From Eustoma russellianum (taxonomy: Eukaryota > Streptophyta > Magnoliopsida > Gentianales > Gentianaceae), in NCBI GenBank assembly GCA_036186865.1, contig AP025069.1, positions 4,191,478-4,255,477 of the forward strand: a DNA stretch of 64,000 bases. The letters are read 5' to 3'. Shown here piece after piece: positions 20,792 to 29,396 of the stretch. Position numbers and translations under genes: made by a program. Below the pieces are notes generated by a model. It was not told the DNA's origin and searched no databases. It was given only the letters and a program-made list of their open reading frames with translations. Positions within the stretch are counted from its first letter, which is position 1, and each line of letters begins with the position of its first letter.

Positions 20792-21065
20792 TTAAGCAAT
20801 TCTAGATCGATGGGAGTGAGTACAACTTGGAGGCTTTTCCTTTCTTCTCACCCTATCGTAACCTTTTTTCTTTTCTATAGCAATTTCAGATTCAGCCATT
20901 AGTATCCTCTTTACAAGACCTTCCAGAACATCAGCAGTTTCAGATTCAGCCATTAGTACCCTCTTTACAAGACCTTCCATAACATCAGTGACCACCTGCA
21001 CATTATTTAGCAACCCACTTGTATAAGCTCCATCATTTTCATCCAGATATTCATTCTGACTAGAA
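20792..21065 (-). pseudogene. Captured fragment of a coiled-coil protein, antisense in Copia1
   Basis: The minus strand reads SQNEYLDENDGAYTSGLLNN, then VQVVTDVMEGLVKRVLMAES, and repeats the block EGLVKRxLMAESExA in tandem (a 54-bp duplication, 20884-20991). The heptad pattern and the charged context look like a long plant coiled-coil protein of unknown function. The reading degrades on both sides. The opposite orientation to Copia1 is the same as for the RanBP1 piece. Confidence 0.45.
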
Positions 21066-21599
21066 AGTCTAGACCAAGATTAGTCATCCACCTGCCAAAA
21101 GACGAAAGATCTACAGTACTTCTCTGTCAAAGAATGTCTAACTCCTTAGAATTTTCATCTGACCCTCGAACACGCTCTTTCGCAACCAAATTTTTGCTTG
21201 CAAAGAGAAATTTTGGCTAGTGGGTCGTACACAACATGTTACCACTATAAAATATTAACACGTCACTTGTGACCTGCAAATGTGCAGTACCTTCTCTCTT
21301 GCAACAAAACATCTCTTGCAGATGTGTATTATCTTCTTCTTGTTGCAGAACTTCTTTCTGTGCAGTTTTGCACTTTGGTGTTATGTTTTTGATTCTTCTC
21401 TCTCTCTTCAAAACTCTCCAAAATAACTCTCAAGAAGAGTCAAGCAAACTCCAGAAGTTTTTGTATTTTTTTAACTCCATACAGGGGAGGCCAGGTGTCC
21501 CATCCACTTTAACCAAGTGAGATTGATGGGTTCCCGTTTTTCTCCTAAAAATATTTTTAGATTAATCCTTTATTATTTTCTCTTCCACCACAAACCCTG
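21066..21599. other. Copia1 interior, no gene seen
   Basis: Mixed AT-rich DNA with short frames only. On the minus strand there may be further decayed coiled-coil gene sequence up to about 21200, but I cannot follow it in one frame. Confidence 0.35.
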
Positions 21600-21979
21600 A
21601 ATCTGCTACGTTCATGGAACTAAAAATTCTTTTTTGTCCAAAGACCCTGGGTGCTCGCCACCATTCTCGCCGCAAAAATCGATGTTTTCTCTCTTCACCC
21701 ATCTTAATCATGGGATCTTCATGCTTATCTGGAAATATTTTCTCAAATTTGTCGCCTAAAAGCACCAACATGGGAATCGCTGGCTTCACTGATCTGGATC
21801 ATGACCATAGCCATGGCAATGAGAGCAACTTGACGAAAATAATGGATGTTTGTGGTACACAAAGGAAGAATTCGGATGTAAATGCTGGAAACAAAGTGCT
21901 CCACCCAGGTTTGATTGTTCTACTTCGTAGTGGAATAGTATTTGTCGTTATTATTAGAAATTATTTTCTTTACAAGTAG
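21600..21979 (+). pseudogene. Exon-like open frame in Copia1, function unknown
   Basis: A 121-codon frame from 21614 has higher GC than its surroundings and coding-like use through SKPTNMGIAG-like, LDHDHSHGNESNL and DVNAGNKVLHPGLIVL stretches. It then runs into T-rich intron-like DNA. The short block KVLHPGLIVLL recalls the segment before the catalytic domain of plant AlkB-like dioxygenases, but that rests on about ten residues and is not a firm call. It may be another captured host gene piece. Confidence 0.3.
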
Positions 21980-23598
21980 TTTTATGTCTCCTTGTGCTTG
22001 TTATCTGGTCTTAAGGACTAATGGTTGCTGCATATTTGAGAATTATCTGACACCACTGTGTGTTTACAAAGTCATCCTTCCACTTTTATTGCATTTTCTG
22101 GATACTGAAAATTAGTGTTTCCTCTTTGGTAGTCTCACAAGCTTCTCATTTGCTCTTCTTTCATCCTTTGTCTAGCCTTTATTTGTGGAAGATTTGTTAC
22201 AAAACTGAGTACATACTGTTTCAAGTTCCAACTTGATGTTTAGTCTGAGATCTCATAGCTATTAGAGATGCGTTACTTTCTCAGCAATCCTTTGCCATGG
22301 AAATATAATCATAATACTCATAACATTGCTTACAATAGTCTTGATTATGACTTTAAGTTCTTCATTTCCCTGATATCTTACTTATATGGCAGAGAGAGGT
22401 TTTTTTATTCTTAGTCAGTAAGCAGCATTGGATACTTTATTCTGTGATTCACTTTGCTGGACTATATTTGTTTGCTTATTATTTGGTAACACTTTAAAGT
22501 TCCATGGTTGTGTTTACACTTCATCCTGATCGTTTATGAGTATTTTGATCATCCACTTATGTCTAAAAGTCTGCTAAACTGATTGTCAACTGAAAAGAAA
22601 AGAAAATTTGATATCAAGCCATGAAAGATAAATGGATGGGAGTATGATTCATTTAACTGTTGTATGAAATCTTTAGAAGAAAAGGAAGGTTACGGGTTTT
22701 TGAAAGGGTAGAAGATCCTAATTGAAAAAACTAATGAATTGCTGCAACAACGTGTTTACTAATTTTTTGACTAATTTTTCTGTTGTGATTGTTTCTCACT
22801 GCCTCCTGTAGTTGGAGATATGTACATTGTTTATGTTTTTTTGGTTAATGTCTCACTGACAAACTATATCATGTTATGCATTTGGTTTTTTATGCTCCGT
22901 GCTTGTCAGGAAAATTAGTATTTCTCTATAATGAATCAGTACCTCTATTCCCTATGATATATTCAAGTTATAATTAGATTTGTGGCATTGTCAAATTAGT
23001 TGAGTTTTTGTAGTAAAATAAACGTCATGGATTAGCACAGGAAGAGGCAAGCGTGAAACTCTAACATTGTTCTCCTAAAGACCTTTGGCAGGAATATTTT
23101 ACCAGATTAACTGTTGGTAATTTCAGCTTCTATTTTTTTCAGCATTTCTTTTGGTAATTTCATCTTCTACTGCTAGATTAAGTCACAAAACAAGCCGAAA
23201 ATTAAATTACTATATTACACCTTTATGTATTATTTCATCTTTCTAATGGAATCTTCAAGATTGCTTTAAGTGTTTTTAGGTACTTGAAGAATGCAGCAGG
23301 TCAAAGAATTGATTCTAGAATATAACATAAGCATCAAGGATTCACAGATGCTGAATGGAGAGGAACTTGAAAACACGTACAACTGATGGAAGATCTAGAA
23401 CAATCAGTTTCGTTATTAAAACATTCAGCAATAATCTTATTCTCGAAGCATGCATGTGAACGTCAACGACAATTCATCAGAAAAATTAAAGAGAAAGCAT
23501 CAATTTCGAGTGTGTACGCCTAAAATGATTAATTCCTAACCAAATTAGTATCTGTTAAAGTTTTTCAAGCTTGGTTGTATAAATACCCACAAACAGCT
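21980..23598. other. Copia1 interior, T-rich intron-like sequence, no gene seen
   Basis: About 1.6 kb of T-rich sequence with no long frame in any register, similar in texture to plant introns. If the frame at 21600-21979 came from a genomic copy, this could be its captured intron. No domain is readable. Confidence 0.4.
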
Positions 23599-23611
23599 TG
23601 GGGGGGGGGGG
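23599..23611 (+). other. Polypurine tract of Copia1, a 12-G run
   Basis: CTT followed by twelve Gs abuts the 3' LTR start. Ordinary plant tracts hold four to six Gs. The length may reflect slippage in replication or sequencing. Confidence 0.75.
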
Positions 23612-23882
23612 TATAGAAACATACACTGTATATACATACATACATACATACATACAATAGATAGATGTTATATACACTCATGTAATTAACACATACACTA
23701 GTGAAGGTCCACAGATCTGTGACCTATTATTTCAGAAGGAAGTAGCCGTTGGATGTGTAATATAGCCGTTACCTCAATCAAGCCATTATAAACTGCCTAC
23801 ATATGGCATCACTTGTACATTTAAAGTTTAAGTCTGAATATACTGACATTCAGCCTCCAATATGTTCTTCTAGTTTTTTACA
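23612..23882 (+). repeat. Copia1 3' LTR
   Basis: 271 bp from TATAGAAACATACACTG to TTTTTTACA, matching the split 5' LTR at about 95 percent by eye. The CATA microsatellite inside is longer here. Confidence 0.85.
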
Positions 23883-24783
23883 TAACTTCCTTTTTCAGGC
23901 TCCAAATATGATTGGTCTTGTGGAGTGGTCAAAGACAAGTATGGAAGAGGTTGGATCGTATTATGTGTAACTCCAAATTATTTCTTCTTCTCAGTGCAAC
24001 ATCTAAATAGAGCAACTTCGGACCATGTTTCTTTGCTATAAAAATGTCTAACGGATTCAATTTCCGGCCCAAAACCATTTATATTTCTCAATGTTTAGAC
24101 TTCACACATGGACTTTCTCACTTTTGTGCAAGACAAGTGGCAACAGTACCCCACAACAGGGGAATGTATGGGTTCTGCAGTAATTTAAACTACTTAAACA
24201 GGACTTAAAGGAGTGGAACAAGGTAGTCTTTGGTAACATATTCCAAAAGATGGAAATGGCCGAGAAGAATGTTATGATTGCAGAGAAATGCTATGGTCAT
24301 ATGCCTACAGAGGACACTAGAATGGTATATCACTTGGCAAAGGCAGAGTTAGCTCGTATTCTTCATCAAGAGCAAGCATATTGGCAACAAAAAGCGCACG
24401 CTAAATGGCTGAAAAGAGGGCGATGCCAAGACGGCTTTCTACCACAATTTGGTCAAAGGGAGAAGGAAAAGGCAAATTATCAGTAGTATAAAGACTGAGT
24501 CAGGGGAGGAATGCTGTACAAGTGACACAATTCAAGCAGCGGCAATTTCATTTTGTGAAAAGTTCTTTTTTTTCCTTAAAGAACATACCAATGGATACAG
24601 TGCCACACTGGACTATACCCCAGAGTGTCTACTGGAGGAAGGTCACAGCTCACTTACAAAATTGCCTGCGATTCATGAAGTCGGGGAGGCTATATGGCAG
24701 TTAGACCCAAATAATACAGCAGGCCCGATGGTTTCAATGAGACATTTTGCAGAAAGTGCTGGAACATCATTAAAGAGGATATA
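23883..24783 (+). pseudogene. LINE1 ORF2, part 2: end of endonuclease and start of RT
   Basis: Resumes directly after the Copia1 target site with PFSGSKYDW, then HLNRATSDHVSLL, the C-terminal endonuclease blocks. The linker LKEWNKVVFGNIF, AKAELARILHQEQAYWQQKA and KWLKRG follows at 24200-24420, a strong signature of plant L1 LINEs. RT begins with DPNNTAGP, then after a one-base shift DGFNETF and CWNIIKEDI. Several stops and shifts. Copia3 interrupts at about 24784. Confidence 0.8.
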
Positions 24784-25041
24784 GAAGATTCTAACATCAA
24801 TACAATCAATCAGTAAGATACGCATCATAATTGAGGAAGCATTCTATGATTAAAAAAATATTCAGTTTTGATTCTTATCATTCAGTTTCCTATTTTGTAG
24901 TTGATTTGATATGATTTGATATAATTTGATTAGGATTATGATTATGTTTTCTTATGTACTATATAAAGGTGAGATGGTATATTGAATAAAGTGAGAAAGA
25001 ATTGTTCTCCTAGTGAGTTTTCTCTCAATAAAAATTTAACA
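24784..25041 (+). repeat. Copia3 5' LTR
   Basis: From about GAAGATTCTAACATCAATAC to AAAAATTTAACA. It matches 26880-27132, including CAATCAATCAG, ATTATGATTATG and GAATAAAGT blocks. The TGTTATA start seen in the 3' LTR is not clear here. Confidence 0.75.
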
Positions 25042-25056
25042 TGGTATCATAGCGAG
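25042..25056 (+). other. Primer-binding site of Copia3 (tRNA-Met, one mismatch)
   Basis: TGGTATCATAGCGAG follows the LTR end AACA. The usual form is TGGTATCAGAGC. Confidence 0.7.
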
Positions 25057-25456
25057 TCCTATAATCCGTGGGACTAAAAAAGGCCAATCAAGCCCACCAA
25101 GTCATTTTGCTCCTTCTCTCTACCCAAAACCTTTCCAGAGAAATCCTGAAATTTATTTCAGTTTGTAGAAACCCAGAAATTTTCTTTACCGAAATACCGA
25201 TGTGAGAAAAAAAACCAAAATTACTTTCACCAACTTAATGTGTGAGAGTCCATCTCAACCAAAATTATTTTTTCTGTCTTCAGAATCTCTTTTTTGACTG
25301 AACCCATAAAAAGAAAAACGGAGAAGAAAAAAGAAGGTTCTGATTTGGTTTGGAATGGGGGCGTGCCGGTATCTCTTTCCTTCACACATCAATCAGGTCG
25401 AGAAAAAGGCCAAGTCTTGCCGAGGCGCTTACAAGTACCATACGCATTGATCAGGA
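25057..25456. other. Copia3 leader, no gene seen
   Basis: Mixed sequence between the primer site and the end of the KRP copy. No poly-T tract marks a retro-copied poly(A) tail on the minus strand. Confidence 0.45.
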
Positions 25457-26194
25457 TCACACCCTCACCCAGTTATAGCGACCAGGGAGAGACATATCTA
25501 TGAGAACATCGAAGTTATACTTCTCAAGAAAGCGTCTCTGCTCCTGAAGCTCTGCATGGGAGAAGAACTCCTTCAATTCCTGGGTTGATGGAATATTCCT
25601 AAGGAATGCATTTTGACTTATGTAGTTTGCTGCATTCAAAGATCTTTTCCTTGTAGAGGATCCCAGGGTCACCACATCCACCTCTCTTATCAATCTACAA
25701 GGGGTGCATTCTCTGGTAACTCTTCCCATGGTTTCGCAGTCCAAACTATTCTCTTTAAAGGACGCTTGAATGCCCAAAACACCGACATCCTCTGCTTCAG
25801 TGTCCCCTATTGTTTCAAGAAAGCCGTCTTCTTTGTTGGGCCTCGAAACCAAAGTGGACCCCACAAACTCACATTCATCCAATCGCCAACTCTAATGGCA
25901 GAAACAGGGCTCAGTTGTTTTTCTTGGGAGTCTTGTTTGCGAGTCATTGATTAATGGAGATTTTTTCCGTGTATGTGGAGGCTTTAAAGGAGAAATCTTT
26001 CAGAGCCGCCTCGACTGGAGTTGGAGATAATTGTCGGGAGTGTCAGACGGAGAGGAATTATCAGGTACGGAAGACGACTGGAGGCATTGAATCGCTAGGG
26101 TTTTGGCCCGTGTATAGACTCTGATTGTAGACTCGGCGACCTCCATCACAACCACATCGTCTGTTACTTTAGCTTTTCTCATGTATTTTCCCAC
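25457..26194 (-). pseudogene. Captured Kip-related CDK inhibitor (KRP) gene copy
   Basis: The minus strand encodes a nearly full-length KRP in one unbroken register of 246 codons. The N-terminus reads GKYMRKAKVTDDVVVMEV, then RAKTLAIQ and YLQLQSRRL, conserved among KRPs. A middle block TRECTPCRLIR follows. The C-terminus is the cyclin- and CDK-binding region: ELKEFFSHAE, QRRFLEKYNFD and PGRYNWVRV before TGA at 25457. KRPs bind and inhibit CDKA-cyclin D complexes in the nucleus. Known KRP genes have introns; none is seen here, so the copy came from mRNA. Breaks: the expected start codon is GTG (26192-26194), TGA at 26000-26002 and TAG at 25892-25894, but no frameshift. It lies antisense inside Copia3. 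Expression could give antisense RNA to the host KRP. Confidence 0.85.
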
Positions 26195-26337
26195 TCGCTC
26201 ATAGAGGTCCAAAATCAGAGGAATTTTCCACCAGAAATTCACATGCAGAATGGCGGCGCAATTTTAGAGTATTGCGGGCTGAATTGGGAGATAAAAGTGG
26301 TGGCATTCTAAATCAAGAATTTGACTGAGGTGTTACA

Positions 26338-26879
26338 CAAGTTAAGCATTGTAGATCTCAATGATCAACTAGAGTATTTCAGGTTGAATTTGGATATAAA
26401 AGTGGTGGCATTCTAAAAATCAAAAATTTGACTGAGATGTTAAGCAAGTTAAGCATTGTAGATCTCAATGATCAACTTGAGGGGTGTTATAAGATTCTAC
26501 AATCAATACAATCAATCAGGAATATACGCATCGTAATTGAGGAAGACAAGTTAAGCATTGTAGATCTCAATGCTCAACTAGAGTATTTCAGGTTGAATTA
26601 GGATATAAAAGTGGTGGCATTCTAAATCAAAAATTTGACTGAGGTGTTAAGCAAGTTAAGCATTGTAGATCTCAATGCTCAACTTGAGGGGGTGTTACAA
26701 GATTCTACAATCAATACAATCAATCAGGAATATACGCATCATAATTGAGGAAGACAAGTTAAGCATTGTAGATTTCAATGCTCAACTAGAGTATTTCAGG
26801 TTGAATTGGGATATAAAAGTGGTGGCATTCTAAATCAAAAATTTGACTGAGGTGTTAAGCAAGTTAAGCATTGTATATG
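26338..26879 (+). repeat. Tandem array of the polypurine tract and LTR edge in Copia3
   Basis: A unit of about 209 bp is repeated, with starts near 26339, 26548 and 26757 (AAGTTAAGCATTGTAGATCTCAATG). Within a unit the same 25-bp phrase occurs twice. The first units include the polypurine tract (CTTGAGGGGGTG) and the first 60 bases or so of the LTR (AAGATTCTACAATCAATACAATC). The last unit leads into the true 3' LTR but has lost its own tract. The array therefore carries several false LTR starts. Confidence 0.8.
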
Positions 26880-27132
26880 TGTTATAAGATTCTACAATCA
26901 ATACAATCAATCAGGAATATACGTATCATAATTGAGGAAGCATTCCAAGATTAATAATATATTTAGTTTTGATTCTTATCATTCAGTTTCCTAATTTATA
27001 GTTGATTTGATATGATTTGATTAGGATTATGATTATGTTTTTTTTTATATACTTAAAGGTAAGATGGTGTATTGAATAAAGTAAGAAAGAATTATCCTCC
27101 TTATGAATTTTCCCTCATTGAAAATTTTAACA
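26880..27132 (+). repeat. Copia3 3' LTR
   Basis: 253 bp, TGTTATAAGATTCTACAATC to AAAATTTTAACA. LINE1 coding resumes in the next base. Confidence 0.8.
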
Positions 27133-27682
27133 TGCACAAAGCAGTACATGAGTTTTTCCTAGGCTTCCCAGTACCTAAAACGATGGGTAGTTCACTCATT
27201 GTACTCATTATGAAGTGTGACCACTCCAAGACATTTAGAAAAGTTAATACCCACATATTGGCCTCTTTACAGAGCAAGCACTTGCCCAAACCCATCTCCT
27301 TTGAGCAGACAAGCTTTATGAAAGCATCGTGATATTACAGAGCAGGTACTCCTTGCCAATGAGATGGTATATTCGTTGAACAAAGCATAAAGAGGGTATT
27401 AATGCTATGATGAAATTTGATATGACCAAGGCGTTTGATAGGATGGGCTCGGAATATTTACGAGCTCTTCTGACAAAATGGAGTTTCTTGCTGGTATCAT
27501 TACCATAGTCTTTAACCATCTTGAGAGCACTCAAATATCCATATTAATCAACAACGTTAGTCCATGTGGCTTCTTTTAACCGTGCAGAGGAGTCAAACAA
27601 AGAGATCCTCTATCTCCTTCGCTATTTATATTGAACTCTAAAGGCTTTAGTAGGGGACATAACTCTTTCATCCACTCAGATG
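27133..27682 (+). pseudogene. LINE1 ORF2, part 3: RT palm
   Basis: Continues RT with AVHEFFLGFPVPKTM, then KTFRKV and PISFEQTSF. After shifts come MMKFDMTKAFDRM (the first catalytic-Asp block of RT) and SEYLRALLTKW. The block before RGVKQRDPLSP-type sequence lies at 27590-27640. Decayed by stops. It ends where the second hAT-like MITE begins. Confidence 0.75.
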
Positions 27683-27977
27683 TAGGGGTGTTAAACGAGC
27701 CAAACAGTTCGCGAACTGTTCGAGTTCCACTCGTATTTGGTTCGAATTCGTACGTTAATTTTACTTAAACGAGCCGAATTCGAATACCTATTTGGGTTCG
27801 TTTAGTCAAACAAGCCGAGCTGTTCTTGTTTAAACAATTATAGTGTTATCGAGCCAAACTCGAACCAATTTTAAATCTCGTTTATCTAAACGAACCAAGC
27901 CGAACAATCCGTTTAGCTAAATGAATCCGAATTCAAAAACCTAGTATTCGGCTCGGCTCGATTCGTTAACACCCCTA
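27683..27977 (-). mobile_element. hAT-like MITE, copy B, inside LINE1 RT
   Basis: TAGGGGTGTTAA at the left and TTAACACCCCTA at the right are perfect inverted ends. Its sequence is the reverse complement of the family at 7063-7371 (AACCTAGTATTCGGCTCGGCTCGATTCG here against the opening of copy A). The target duplication is poor (five of eight positions). Confidence 0.65.
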
Positions 27978-28324
27978 CCCAGTTTCTATCAAATCCTTTG
28001 CTACAGGTAGGCCACTGCAGCCTATCACACACCTAGCATTTTCTGACGGCCTCCTCATCTTCATCGATGGAGCTACAACAAACATAAGCAAGTTCACAAG
28101 AATCCTATTTTGGTACCAAGAGGCGTCAGGCCAACTCATAAACTTTGCCAAAAGCAGTTTTCTCAAAGCTGACAAGGTTCCACCTTTCAGATTAAAAGCA
28201 ATGGAAAAGGCTTTAGCCATGATGGCCACTAACTTACCTATCAAGTACCTAGGGTAAGATCAAAAAAAAAGATCAAACAAAAAGTACCTATGGTCTTATC
28301 TTTTCGAGGGGATGAACAGGGCAC
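27978..28324 (+). pseudogene. LINE1 ORF2, part 4: RT second catalytic block and thumb
   Basis: LQPITHLAFSDGLLIFIDG is the FADD-type RT block; here the second Asp position reads SDG. It is followed by GQLINFAKSSF and LPIKYLG, the next conserved blocks of plant L1 RT. A TAA follows at 28255 and then a decayed stretch to the Copia2 target site. Confidence 0.75.
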
Positions 28325-28329
28325 AATAC

Positions 28330-28593
28330 TGTAGAAAAGCTGGTGTTGTACAGTGTACAGTAGATTAAGTGTATATTATACTGTAGATATTAGACACTGT
28401 GAATAGTACGTATTAGTGTCCACTAGGACTTATAGCCGTTGGCTATGTCAGAGTCATGGAGTATATATGTGTAGTTAGAGTGTAGGAGACGGTGTAATGG
28501 TGGATTTCACCTATACTATTGATTTATATGAAAGTCCAAATATTGGCCTCCAAATGTTCATGATCTTTACTTTATATGATTAAGATTTCTACA
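28330..28593 (+). repeat. Copia2 5' LTR
   Basis: TGTAGAAAAGCTGGTGTTG to TTAAGATTTCTACA, followed by the primer site. Confidence 0.95.
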
Positions 28594-28606
28594 TGGTATC
28601 AGAGAC
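28594..28606 (+). other. Primer-binding site of Copia2 (tRNA-Met)
   Basis: TGGTATCAGAGAC adjoins the LTR end. A leader of about 790 nt without a gene follows before gag. Confidence 0.85.
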
Positions 28607-29396
28607 TCCTCACTGAAACACTAGAAAAGTGTTTAAGCAAGAAGATTTCCCTCTGTTTATCATACTGTGCAGCATCAGGGGAATTGAAAGTGCCTCTCAT
28701 TACTATTTGAGTTGAGTTGGCACAAGTGTTAAGGAAGAAAACATAAGCAGTTCTAGGTTATTGAGTTGCTGTTGAGAAAGCTGTGTTTGATCTGTAGAAA
28801 AGTACTGCTTAACGCAAGAAGTGGGTTTTTTGCCTCTTGCCTCTGTGTGAAGAAGACGAAGACTGACGAACAAAAAGAAAGAAAAAAGGAAGAACGTTTG
28901 CACCGTTTGTGCCGTTATAACCCACTGACGGCCCACTGACGGAAAGCTAAGTGGAGTACAGCTGGAAAACACAGCAGAAAAGGAACGGCTGAAAAGGGTG
29001 TAACGTGTCTAGCCTTAAAAGCATTCTTTTTACCATTTATTATTCACGAAAACTGTGGCGTATTTATTTGCATTTTTTCTCTCGGATTCAAAATTTTTGC
29101 TAAATTTGTGTTAAAATTAAATAACATTCTGAAGTCTCTCTTGCGCATTAAATGCGCCGAACCTTCACCCAATCAGAAGTCCTCACGTACTCCTTACCAA
29201 AGGGTACCGTGTGAAGTAAAGGGTGTAACATCCTTTTTCACTCTGCTGTCTTTCTTCTCTTCCTGAAGGACATAGTCTTGCTCCTTCTCTCAGACAGACG
29301 AAACCTTCTGCAAGATAAAGTCTTGCTTCTCTTCTGTCTCTCTACACCTTCATCTGAGACAATTTTTTTTCTTTTTTTCTTTCTCTCTTCATCTGC

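Larger units (their letters stand above)
9128..23882 (+). mobile_element. Copia1: non-autonomous LTR retrotransposon split by Gypsy1
   Basis: The 5' LTR is in two parts (9128-9235 and 18352-18504) and the 3' LTR is 23612-23882. A tRNA-Met primer site follows the 5' LTR and a poly-G tract precedes the 3' LTR. The LTR begins TATAGAA and ends TCTACA, the non-canonical TA..CA ends known from some plant Copia elements. Flanks GAACT and TAACT fit a 5-bp target duplication with one change, and the LINE1 frame is continuous across it. Without Gypsy1 the element is about 5.6 kb. The 5.1-kb interior has no gag, protease, integrase, RT or RNase H; it holds a tandem-repeat block and pieces of host genes. 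It must have moved with enzymes from another element. Confidence 0.8.
24784..27132 (+). mobile_element. Copia3: non-autonomous LTR element carrying an antisense KRP gene
   Basis: LTRs of about 255 bp (24784-25041 and 26880-27132) surround 1.84 kb. A primer site (TGGTATCATAGCGAG) follows the 5' LTR. There is no gag or pol. The interior holds an intronless KRP gene copy on the minus strand and a tandem array at its 3' end. LINE1 RT reads up to EDI before it and resumes MHKAVHEFF after it, so it is an insertion. The first five or so bases of the 5' LTR look changed or lost, and no target duplication was identified. Confidence 0.75.

Noticed and set aside
25294..25503. A 69-codon plus-strand frame in Copia3
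   Set aside because: Partly the complement of the KRP end; no domain, and the KRP reading explains the sequence.
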